From CAWCDJ01 sp963794265 (GTDB taxonomy: Bacteria > Acidobacteriota > Terriglobia > Bryobacterales > Bryobacteraceae): DNA of 64,000 nucleotides. This document shows positions 1-7,688 of this stretch, in pieces. The DNA lies in contig CAWCDJ010000004.1 in NCBI GenBank assembly GCA_963794265.1, positions 62,001 through 126,000 on the forward strand, written 5' to 3'. The first letter of the stretch is position 1; each line of letters opens with the position of its first letter. Position numbers and translations under genes: made by a program. The notes under the pieces were generated by a model. The model was not told the DNA's origin, searched no databases, and saw only the letters and a list, made by a program, of their open reading frames with translations.

Positions 1-678
1 GCCTACGAGATCGCCATCATCGTGCAGGATGGCATTCGCCGCATGTATCAGGAGAGGCAGGATCGCTTCTACTACATCGCCCTTTACAACGAGAACTACC
101 CCATGCCTCCCATGCCCGCGGGGCTCAATCCGGAGGACGTGCTGAGGGGCATCTACCGCTATCGGGCAGCGGAAAACGGACCGGCGAAGGTGCAGCTCTT
201 CGGGAGCGGCCCGATCCTCAACGAGGCGCTGCGCGCGCAGCAGATTCTGGCCGAGAAATACCAGGTGCCCGCGGATGTCTGGAGCGTCACCAGCTATAAC
301 GAATTGCGGCGCGACGCACTTTCTGTCGAGCGCTGGAACCGGCAGCATCCCGATCGGCCGGCCAGGGCTCCGCAGATCGTCGAGGCGCTCGAAGGCGCGC
401 AGGGGCCGATCGTGGCGGCTACCGATTATATGAAGGTCGTGCCCGACCAGGTCGCTCCCTGGCTCCAGGGACGCCTCGAATCGCTCGGGACCGACGGTTT
501 CGGACGCAGCGATAACCGCGAGTACCTCCGCATGCACTTCGAGATCAACGCGGAATCGATCGTCACCACGGCTCTTTCCCGCCTCGCGCGCGAAGGCCAG
601 TTCGACGCGGCGAAGGCCACCGCCGCGTTCGCCGAGCTCGGTGTGGATACCGAACGAAAAGATCCGGCCCGAGCTTAA
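1..678 (+). CDS. aceE: Pyruvate dehydrogenase E1 component, C-terminal part (5' end outside window)
   Basis: The open frame runs from base 1 to a TAA at 676-678 and gives the last 225 residues of a homodimeric, AceE-type pyruvate dehydrogenase E1. This thiamine-diphosphate enzyme decarboxylates pyruvate and passes the acetyl group to the E2 lipoyl domain. The visible part holds the end of the second transketolase domain (YYIALYNENYPMPPMP near residues 24-40) and the C-terminal domain (DVWSVTSYNELRRDAL; later TDGFGRSD and a C-terminus rich in Ala). The family is close to 890 residues, so roughly three quarters lies upstream of the window. An internal GTG at 22 is not a start. The cation transporter begins 3 nt after the stop, so the two may be co-transcribed. 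Confidence 0.93.
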   Translation, partial: AYEIAIIVQDGIRRMYQERQDRFYYIALYNENYPMPPMPAGLNPEDVLRGIYRYRAAENGPAKVQLFGSGPILNEALRAQQILAEKYQVPADVWSVTSYNELRRDALSVERWNRQHPDRPARAPQIVEALEGAQGPIVAATDYMKVVPDQVAPWLQGRLESLGTDGFGRSDNREYLRMHFEINAESIVTTALSRLAREGQFDAAKATAAFAELGVDTERKDPARA

Positions 679-681
679 TCT

Positions 682-1542
682 ATGAATCTGGGGCAGCGCG
701 TCGCCGCCGCCGGAATGCTCGTGAGCGGCGCGCTCGCCATGGTCAAGATCTGGGCGGGACTGGCGGGCCACTCCACTTCGGTTTTGGCCGACGGACTCGA
801 ATCCGGCGGCGACGTGTTTTCTTCCGGCCTGGTCTTCTTTGCCCTGACCCTGGCCACCAAGCCCGCCGATGCCGAGCATCCTTACGGGCATGGCCGCGTG
901 GAGATCCTCACCGGCCTGCTGATCGGCCTGGTGCTGACCGTCACCGGCACTCTGATTTCCTACGGCTCCCTCCAGCGGATCGGCCTCCCGCGCATTGCTG
1001 TGGCAACCTACGTTGTCTGGCCGCTGGTCGCTTCCCTGGTCGCCAAATCCCTGCTCTCGTTCTTCAAATTCCGTTACGGCCGCAAACTCCAGAGCGACGC
1101 CCTGCGCGCCGACGCGTGGAACGATGCCATGGATACGCTCTCCGCGATGGTTGCCCTGATCGCGGTCGGCCTTACGCTGCTCTCGCCTTCCCGCTTCGCC
1201 GAAGCGGACCGCGTGGGCGGCTTCGTCATCGGCCTGATCATCGTGGCGGTGGGCGTCCGCGTGGCGTATGACACCGCCCTGCAATTAATGGATACGATGC
1301 CCAGCGACGCCTACATGCACCAGATCCGCGAAACCGCCGCCACCGTCCCGGGCGCCCGCGGAGTGGAGAAGTGTTACGCCCGGAAGACCGGCCTGCGCTA
1401 CCATGTGGACCTGCACCTGGAGGTAGACCCGCAGATGACCGTGCGGCAATCGCACGAAATCGCACACCGCGTGCAGCAGCGGATTCTGGAGCGGCTCGAT
1501 TGGGTGGCCGACGTCCTGGTGCACGTCGAGCCCGCGCCCTGA
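682..1542 (+). CDS. Cation diffusion facilitator (CDF) family metal efflux transporter
   Basis: The 286-residue product is the usual length for a bacterial CDF protein, which exports divalent metal (Zn, Fe, Mn or Co) from the cytoplasm in exchange for protons. The first 210 residues hold about six membrane segments. The metal-site motif in TM2 reads ADGLESGGD (about residues 36-44), in place of the commoner HsxxD form, and TM5 carries DAWNDAMD (about 144-151). The loop sequence HPYGHGRVE after TM2 is a CDF hallmark. The last 75 residues form the cytoplasmic ferredoxin-like domain (YHVDLHLEVDP). It starts 3 nt after aceE with no clear Shine-Dalgarno. The substrate metal cannot be assigned from sequence alone. 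Confidence 0.9.
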   Translation: MNLGQRVAAAGMLVSGALAMVKIWAGLAGHSTSVLADGLESGGDVFSSGLVFFALTLATKPADAEHPYGHGRVEILTGLLIGLVLTVTGTLISYGSLQRIGLPRIAVATYVVWPLVASLVAKSLLSFFKFRYGRKLQSDALRADAWNDAMDTLSAMVALIAVGLTLLSPSRFAEADRVGGFVIGLIIVAVGVRVAYDTALQLMDTMPSDAYMHQIRETAATVPGARGVEKCYARKTGLRYHVDLHLEVDPQMTVRQSHEIAHRVQQRILERLDWVADVLVHVEPAP

Positions 1543-1549
1543 TCTCCCG

Positions 1550-2578
1550 TCACGTAATAATCAGCTTGCCCATGCCGTCCGCGTAATGCTCCGCCATGAC
1601 AAATGCGTCGGCGATGCATTCAAGCGGCCGCCGGTGCGTGATCAGCGGCGCGAACCAGGCGGCGCGCTCGATCAGCAGTTCGACCGCGGCGTGAGGTTCG
1701 TCGTTCGAGCGGCGCACGTTGAAGATCGCCAGCTCTTTGCGGCGCATGGGCGAAACCTCGAAGGGCACCAGGGCGGCCGAATGGATGCCCGTCAGCACCA
1801 CCCGTCCCCCGTTGCGCGCCGTCTGGATGGCCCAGTTGGTTGTGTGCTCCTTGGCCGCACAGTCGATCGCGCAATCCACGCCGCGCCCTCCGGTATCGGC
1901 CAGAATCTGCCGCGACGTGTCGATCTGGGCCGGGTCGAGCGCGACGTCCGCCCCCATGTGTTTCGCCATCTCGCGGCGATGCGCCAGCGGCTCGATCGCC
2001 CACACCCGGCCCGCGCCGGCCACTTTCAGGCACGCGAGCGTCAGCAGCCCGATGGGCCCGGCTCCATACACCGCCACCGTTTCGCCCGGCTGCACACTCG
2101 CGAACTTCATCGAGTGCATCGCTACCCCCAGCGGCTCAGCCACGGTCGCCAGTTCCAGCGAGAGGCTCCCGGGAATCGGCAGCAGATTCACCGCCGGCAG
2201 GTTCACGAACTCGCGGAAAAAGCCCGGAATCCCGGGATTGCTCAAAAAACGGATGTTGGCGCAGATGTTGTACCGGCCGCTGCGGCAGAACTCGCAGTGG
2301 TAGCAGTACACCGCCGGTTCCAGCGCCGCGCGGTCCCCGGGCGACCATCCGGTCACGCCGGCGCCGGTCTTCACCACCGTGCCCGCCGGTTCGTGCCCCA
2401 ATACCATGGGGTAGACGCACGGGGTATCGCCGATCGCGCCTTCCGAGTAGGAGTGTACGTCGGACCCGCAGATTCCCACCGCGCCGACCCGCACCTGCAC
2501 TTCTCCAGGACCAGGATCTTCCATTTTCTGTTGCGACAGCCGGAATTCGCGCTGCGCTATGAGTTCGGCAACCATCAT
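1550..2578 (-). CDS. Zinc-dependent medium-chain alcohol/polyol dehydrogenase
   Basis: A 342-residue medium-chain dehydrogenase of the sorbitol/threonine dehydrogenase type. It should oxidise a secondary alcohol or polyol with NAD(P)+. Visible features are the catalytic-zinc residues (CGSDVHS about residue 37; GHEPAG about 62), the four structural-zinc cysteines in CYHCEFCRSGRYNIC (about 92-106), and the Rossmann motif GAGPIG (about 169-174). Two ATGs lie in tandem at the start, and the first is taken. Its gene faces the next one across only 26 bp. The substrate is not determined; threonine 3-dehydrogenase, sorbitol dehydrogenase and related enzymes cannot be separated here. Confidence 0.85.
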   Translation of the reverse strand: MMVAELIAQREFRLSQQKMEDPGPGEVQVRVGAVGICGSDVHSYSEGAIGDTPCVYPMVLGHEPAGTVVKTGAGVTGWSPGDRAALEPAVYCYHCEFCRSGRYNICANIRFLSNPGIPGFFREFVNLPAVNLLPIPGSLSLELATVAEPLGVAMHSMKFASVQPGETVAVYGAGPIGLLTLACLKVAGAGRVWAIEPLAHRREMAKHMGADVALDPAQIDTSRQILADTGGRGVDCAIDCAAKEHTTNWAIQTARNGGRVVLTGIHSAALVPFEVSPMRRKELAIFNVRRSNDEPHAAVELLIERAAWFAPLITHRRPLECIADAFVMAEHYADGMGKLIIT

Positions 2579-2604
2579 CTTCAGCCATTGTAAGATATCG
2601 GTAG
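2579..2604. promoter_or_regulatory. 26-bp divergent intergenic with overlapping -10-like hexamers
   Basis: The gap separates two start codons that face apart. On the minus strand TACAAT (2592-2587) ends 8 nt before the dehydrogenase ATG. On the plus strand TAAGAT (2591-2596) ends 8 nt before the ATG at 2605. The two hexamers share two bases. With start sites about 7 nt past each hexamer, both mRNAs would have leaders of about 2 nt. No good -35 is seen; any -35 would lie inside the opposing gene. Confidence 0.45.
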
Positions 2605-2985
2605 ATGCTCAATTACCGTCAGTTTGAAGCGGGTCCCGATCCTTTCGGCCGCAAGTATCAGGTCTATTTCAAATGGCTCCAGACGGCCATCTCCCTGAGG
2701 CATGCCGATACCGTGGACGTAAAGTTCATCCTCGAAGACGACACCGGCGCCAACAGCGAAAAGACCATCGCCCTTCCGCACGCCGACCTGCTCCGCATCT
2801 GCGCCGCGTCCGGGCGGAAAATGGACGACCCCTGGTGCGCGCAACTGGCGGGTTTACACCTGTTGTACCTGGTCTCGAGCGGCGAAGATATGGAAAAAGA
2901 CCTGGTGACGGTCCCCTTTGCCGAACTTGAGCGCCATGCCGCTGAATTGGCCGGGCAGGAGGGCGCTCAGATCCAGGCGCGTTAG
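2605..2985 (+). CDS. Conserved hypothetical protein, 126 aa
   Basis: A soluble, mixed-charge 126-residue protein with no signal peptide or membrane segment and no motif I recognise. It opens LNYRQFEAGPDPFGRKYQV, which reads like a small beta-sheet domain, and ends in an Ala/Glu/Gln-rich helix. No Shine-Dalgarno precedes the ATG, but TAAGAT ends 8 nt upstream, which would suit a leaderless or near-leaderless mRNA. The next gene starts (TTG) directly after its stop, so the two probably form one transcript. Its reality rests on typical codon use and on tight packing between neighbours. Confidence 0.7.
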   Translation: MLNYRQFEAGPDPFGRKYQVYFKWLQTAISLRHADTVDVKFILEDDTGANSEKTIALPHADLLRICAASGRKMDDPWCAQLAGLHLLYLVSSGEDMEKDLVTVPFAELERHAAELAGQEGAQIQAR

Positions 2986-3537
2986 TTGACCGGTCCCCCG
3001 TACTCGTGCCTTTTCGTTTTCGAGCATCCTGCCCACCAGCGGCGCGCCGTGACGCTAATCAGAAATTTGCCGCCGCTGTCGGGGCTGCCCGTTGCAGTCT
3101 ACTCGGCGCATGGTCTTTACGACCGCCGCGGGCCCGTCCACGCCGGTTCTTTCCTCCGCGAGCGCCGCATCGTGCTGGACTGCACACCGGCCGAATTCCC
3201 CCGGATCTTCGTCCATGAAATCTTTCATTTCGTCTGGATGAAGTTGGGCAACCCCACGCGCAAAGCCTTCGAGCAACTGATCGCCGCCGAATGGTGGGCG
3301 CAGACTCCCGGCGAGCTGGGCTGGTCGGCCGAGTGGCGGAAAAGGGAGCTCACCGCGGCGCAGGTGCGCTCCCGCAGCCGCTTCTGGCGAGAGTATTGTT
3401 GCGAAAGTTTCTGCGATACCGCCGCCTGGCTTTACTCCGGCCTCGCCCGGCATCCGGAGTTTACACTCGGCGCGCGGAGCTCTCGTCTTCGCCGAATCTG
3501 GTTTCAGGGAATAGAACTCCGGGGTTTCTCGATATAA
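2986..3537 (+). CDS. Hypothetical protein with an HExxH zinc-peptidase-like motif
   Basis: A 183-residue product with HEIFH at about residues 77-81 inside a hydrophobic helix (FVHEIFHFVW). This is the HExxH signature used by zincin metallopeptidases for zinc binding and catalysis. A possible third ligand is Glu or His in the segment FWREYCCESFCDTAAWL (about 133-149): the arrangement E...ESFCD some 55 residues downstream would fit a gluzincin-like layout. There is no signal peptide. The chosen TTG immediately follows the preceding stop; a later in-frame GTG near 3049 is an alternative that would remove about 21 residues. I cannot name a family. Confidence 0.65.
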   Translation: MTGPPYSCLFVFEHPAHQRRAVTLIRNLPPLSGLPVAVYSAHGLYDRRGPVHAGSFLRERRIVLDCTPAEFPRIFVHEIFHFVWMKLGNPTRKAFEQLIAAEWWAQTPGELGWSAEWRKRELTAAQVRSRSRFWREYCCESFCDTAAWLYSGLARHPEFTLGARSSRLRRIWFQGIELRGFSI

Positions 3538-3538
3538 T
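3533..3538 (+). promoter_or_regulatory. TATAAT -10-like element before the TlpA-type gene
   Basis: A perfect TATAAT lies at the 3' end of the preceding gene, with no recognisable -35. It predicts transcription from about 3545, just ahead of the GTG at 3559. Confidence 0.4.
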
Positions 3539-3558
3539 CAGTGAAGGATAACAATTTC

Positions 3559-4149
3559 GTGCTGGCAATCCGTCTTACCGCCGCCATTAGTACGGCCCTT
3601 CTGTTGGGAGTCATGTTCCCGGGCTGCTCCTCTTCCCCTTCCGAGGTCAGCGCCGCGCCCGTCAAGGCCGATAAAGATCGCAAATCCGCTCCCGATTTCG
3701 CGCTGAAAGATGCGGATGGCAAGGTCGTTCACCTTTCCGATTACCGCGGCAAAGTGGTGCTGCTCGATTTCTGGGCTACCTGGTGCGGCCCCTGCAAGAT
3801 CGAGATCCCCTGGTTCATGGAGATGCAACGCCAGGACAAAGACCGTGGTCTCGAAGTGCTCGGCGTCGCCATGGACGATGAGGGGTGGGAGGCCGTGAAA
3901 CCGTTCCTCGCGCAAATGGGTGTCAATTACCGGGTGGTCATCGGCAACGATATGACGGCCCAACTCTACGGCGGCGTAGATGCACTGCCTACGACCTTCC
4001 TCATCGATCGATCGGGGAAGATCGCAGCGGTTCACGTCGGATTGGCGAGCAAAAAGGATTTCGAGGATGGTATCGAACAACTACTTCAAGGCCCTGCGAC
4101 TTCCACTGCTGACGGCGCTGGCGTGCCTGCCGTTGCTGCCGCAAAGTAG
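3559..4149 (+). CDS. TlpA/ResA-like thioredoxin-fold lipoprotein
   Basis: A membrane-anchored thiol:disulfide oxidoreductase of the TlpA/ResA type, acting outside the cytoplasmic membrane to reduce disulfides, for example in cytochrome c maturation. The N-terminus is a lipoprotein signal with lipobox FPGC. The redox motif is WCGPC, inside the canonical DFWATWCGPC. The cis-Pro loop is in ALPTTFLIDRSG. I prefer the GTG at 3559: AAGGA lies 10 nt before it and TATAAT at 3533-3538 would start transcription just upstream. The GTG at 3541 is an in-frame alternative adding six residues. The gene overlaps the next by 83 nt. Confidence 0.88.
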   Translation: MLAIRLTAAISTALLLGVMFPGCSSSPSEVSAAPVKADKDRKSAPDFALKDADGKVVHLSDYRGKVVLLDFWATWCGPCKIEIPWFMEMQRQDKDRGLEVLGVAMDDEGWEAVKPFLAQMGVNYRVVIGNDMTAQLYGGVDALPTTFLIDRSGKIAAVHVGLASKKDFEDGIEQLLQGPATSTADGAGVPAVAAAK

Positions 4150-4552
4150 CGGCTACCTGACCCTCGGAACTCCGCAGAAAGTGGAAGGGAAACGGGGCGC
4201 GGCCGTCGAGACGAAGATCCCGGTGTCGGTGCAGCCCGGGTACCACGTCAACAGCAATACGCCATCGGAAGAGTACCTGATCCCTCTCAAGCTGACGTGG
4301 AAGGCGCCCGGCGCCCTCGAGGTGGCGCAGATCGTCTACCCCAAGCCGTCCCAGGAGAAGTACGAGTTCGCCGAAAAGCCGCTCTCGGTCTTCACTGGAA
4401 ATTTCAACCTGGTCGTAAAGTTCAAGGTCGCGCCGCACGCCCCCGCCGGGCCCGGCGTGGCGGTGGGCCAGCTGCGTTACCAGGCCTGTAGCGACCGCGC
4501 CTGCTATCCGCCGAAAACGCTCGAAGTCAGCGTGCCCTACCAGATCGATTGA
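4067..4552 (+). CDS. Secreted DsbD N-terminal (alpha) domain-like protein
   Basis: A 161-residue exported protein resembling the periplasmic N-terminal domain of DsbD, which takes electrons from the DsbD membrane core and hands them to substrate thioredoxin-fold proteins. After a signal peptide (about residues 1-28) an immunoglobulin-like beta domain follows. The two redox cysteines are in ACSDRACYPPKTLEV (about residues 141 and 146), and the CYPP core is diagnostic. No DsbD membrane domain follows, so the alpha domain stands alone. The ATG at 4067 lies 83 nt inside the TlpA-like gene, which argues that the two are translated together and act as redox partners. The ATG upstream at 3980 is only a shadow extension. 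Confidence 0.8.
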   Translation: MVSNNYFKALRLPLLTALACLPLLPQSSGYLTLGTPQKVEGKRGAAVETKIPVSVQPGYHVNSNTPSEEYLIPLKLTWKAPGALEVAQIVYPKPSQEKYEFAEKPLSVFTGNFNLVVKFKVAPHAPAGPGVAVGQLRYQACSDRACYPPKTLEVSVPYQID

Positions 4553-4638
4553 ATCAAGTGATCCGCTACCAGGAGCAGGGGCAAGCGGCGTGGTTCTGGG
4601 GAGCTGCACAGTGAGGCCGTGACCCGGCGCAGTGCCGC

Positions 4639-5196
4639 TCACGCTTCGCCCGTTCCGCTGGCGGCCTGATGGCGCAGGACGGCGCGGACCTGCTCGGCGA
4701 GCATGGCGGCGGCATAGGGCTTCTGCAGGAAGCCGTGCAGATTCTGCCCCCGGAAGCGCTCGGTAGCCTCCGCCTCGCTGAAGCCGCTCGAAAGGATCAC
4801 CTTGGCGACGGGGTCGATGCGCCGGATCTCCGGTAGCGCCGCTTCCCCGTCCATCACCGGCATGGTGAGGTCCAGGATCACGAGGTCAATGCGCCCCCGC
4901 CGCCCCCGCAGGAGTTGCAGCGCCTCCTTTCCGTTTTCGGCGACCAGCACCTGGTACCCGCACCTGCCCAACGCCAGGCGCGCCATGCGGCGGACCACCT
5001 CTTCGTCGTCCACCACCAGGATGGTTCCGGTTCCGGACAGTTGGCAGAGCGCGGGACGGCCATCGCCTCCTACTCGCACGCTGGCGGTTTCGGCGGGAAA
5101 ATAGACGCGAAAGGTGGTTCCCCGCCCCACCGCCGAATCGATCTCGATGGCTCCCTTGTGCGCGCGAATGATTCCCATTACCGCCGAAAGGCCCAA
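4639..5196 (-). pseudogene. Hybrid histidine kinase remnant: end of ATPase domain plus receiver domain
   Basis: Reading leftward, the sequence begins inside the G2 box of a HATPase domain (SLGLSAVMGIIRAHKG, normally preceded by Gly-Lys-Gly) and continues through a complete receiver domain. The receiver has the acidic pair VVDDEE, the phospho-acceptor in LVILDLTMPVMDG, and the conserved Lys in FLQKPY. Everything upstream in a normal hybrid kinase (sensor, HisKA, most of the ATPase domain) is missing. At about 5,192-5,200 the sequence changes abruptly into a TonB receptor coding on the other strand. The remnant receiver could still be translated from a GTG near 5,208, but a functional kinase cannot be made. 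Confidence 0.85.
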
Positions 5197-7633
5197 GCTC
5201 TCGCAATTCACGGGCGTCTATCCCACGGCGCAGATGCTGGGCGGCGATTTTTCGGGTATCAACCCGCTGAGCGGCAGCGCCATGCGGAATTTCGCGGCGG
5301 TTTACGATCCGCCAGACGAAGCTGCCGTTCCCCGGCAACCAGATCCCGGCGGCGCGATTTTCGGCATTTGCGTCCGGGTTTCTGCCCATCGGGTTTCTGC
5401 CCGCCAACTGCATGGCGTGCCAGGCCTCCGGACTGGGATTCAACTTCGCGGGCGAAGAACGCGGCTTCACGAGCGACAACCAGTATACGGGGCGTGTCGA
5501 CCACCGTCTGAGCGATGCCGACGCGCTCTACGGCTCCCTGCTGTTGGAGCCGGCCAACGGGATTTCCACCCCGAGTCCCGAGTCCGCCGGAATCCTGGAT
5601 ACGCCCACCCGCACCTGGTTCGGATCCCTGCACGAAACGCACGTGTTCGGCCCGGCACTGGTGAACGACGCGCGGCTCGGCTACACACGCGTGCGGGAAA
5701 CGCTCGAACAGGAGCAGAATGCGGGCGGGCGATTCACTTTTGCCAATACGCCTACAAGCCTGCCTTCGCTCTACCCCACCCTGGGTTTTGCCGGTTATAC
5801 CGGCAAATTCGGCAACGCCGCCGTTTCCGACCGCAATTTCGGTCTGGAGGATTCCTGGGACTTCAGCGACAACATCTCTTATATCCGAGGCCGCCACAGC
5901 TTCAAGGCCGGTTTCGAACTGATCCGCGCGCATTTCTGGAACACCGTGAACCTGAATGCCGAGCTGAGTTATGCGGACGGACTGCCGGCTTCGCTCGGGT
6001 TTACCGGCTCCGGGTTCGCCGATTTTCTGCTAGGCGTTCCGCTGGTGGCGGGACGTTCCAGGGCACCGGCAAGGCGGACATGGTGGAGCGCTCGGTGTAT
6101 GCCGGCTCTATCCAGGACAACTGGAGCGTTTCCAGCCGGGTGACGATCAGCGCCGGTCTGCGCTACGCATTTCCACAGGCGTGGCACGATCGAGACAGCG
6201 CCCTGAACCGGCTCGGCACGCTGGACATCAGCCCGGCCAGCCAGGCTGTGGGCGGACGGTTTCTGCTGGCGGGAAGCCCGAATTACTACATCCCGGGAAC
6301 GGGTGTGGTGGATCATTCGGGCGCACCGGCGGTGCGGGCCTCGCTCGTCGATCCCTCCTGGCGCGATTTTCAGCCGCGCGTGGGAATGGCCTGGCGCCCG
6401 TTTCGTGACAACCGGACCGCAATCCGCGCGGGTTTCGGCATTTATTACGCCCTGCAGGATGCCAATTCGCTGGCGTTCGAGATGCTGTCTCCTCCGTTTT
6501 CTTTCCCGGTAGTGATTGCAAATCTGCCGCCCACCGTGCCGGTGGGCCAGCCGCTGCACGATTCGCAGCTCTTTCCGGCGGTTCCGCCCAGCGGCGTGGC
6601 CACGGAGGGCAACGACCCGCGCAATCAGGATCCGAACATGTACCAGTGGACCGCCAGCGTGGAACGGCAGGTGAGCGGCAGCCTGCTGTTCGCGGCCGAA
6701 TACCTGGGCAACCACGGCATCCACAACCCGTTCACGATTCTGGTCAACACGCCCCCGCATCCCACTGCGTCTCAACTGGCGCAACTCGAAACCAACCCGG
6801 CGCTGAATGCTTCGCTGGCACAGCTTCGCGCGCCCTTTCCCAATGTTTCGCTCGGCTACCAGTACATCGAAAACGTGGCGCAGTCCTGGTATCAGGCTCT
6901 GAATCTGCGGGCGGAAGGCCGGTTGAGCACGCGACTCAATTTTTCGGCCGTCTATACATGGTCGAAGGCGCTCGATATGGCGTCGGCCGAGCAGCAGATG
7001 CCGCTCACCATCGCCAATCTGGAATTGGGCAAGAGCTATGCGGATTACGACCACCCGCAGCGCTTTGTGGGGAGCTGGGTGTACGAACTGCCGGACGGCG
7101 GCCGGTTCGCCAATGCGGTGTGGCGCAAGCTAGCCTCGGGGTGGGAAATCTCGGGGATCGCCACGTTCGAAGCCGGCCCGCCCTACTCGGTGAACATGGG
7201 GGTGGATACGTCTTTCACGGGCGGCTCGGCGCCGGGCTATCCCAACATGACCGGCCCGCCAGTGTATGCCGGCATCCGCCAGTCGAACGGCATTTACCTC
7301 ACGCCCGCGAACTTTGCCGCGGCGCCGTTCGGGCAGTTCGGGCAGTTGGCGCGCAACGCCTTCCACGGGCCGGGGGTGAACAATTTCGATCTCGGTTTTA
7401 TCAAGAATACGGCGATCTCCGAGCACCTGCGCGTGCAATTGCGGTGCGAGCTTTTCAATGCGTTCAACCATGCCCAGTTCGCCTTCGCGGGCTCCAGCCT
7501 GGCGACCTCGATGTCCGCGCCGGCGGCGGGCGCTACGCTGCCCGTCATTCAGTACACCGACGCCTCGCAATTCAGGCGCGCCATCGCGCGTGCGCCGCGC
7601 GTTGTGCAGTTCGGGCTGAAGCTGGTATGGTGA
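5197..7633 (+). pseudogene. TonB-dependent receptor, 5'-truncated and frameshifted twice
   Basis: The coding signal is an outer-membrane TonB-dependent receptor of the large acidobacterial carboxypeptidase-regulatory type. It begins abruptly with FTGVYPTAQMLGGDFSG, which sits well inside such proteins, so the signal peptide, regulatory domain and plug are lost. The true frame changes near 5,305-5,330 (after MRNFAAVYDP it continues in another frame with FPGNQIPAARFSAF) and returns near 6,040-6,060 (DFLLGVPLVAG, then TFQGTGKADMVERSVYAG). From there it is intact to the C-terminal beta-strand (VVQFGLKLVW). A long reading frame from 5,114 stays open only because of high GC. Either the gene is decayed or the assembly has indels. 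Confidence 0.85.
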
Positions 7634-7688
7634 ACGAGCCGTCGGCTTTACCGCACCCGGGCTGATCCTTTTATATTCAGGAGCTCCC

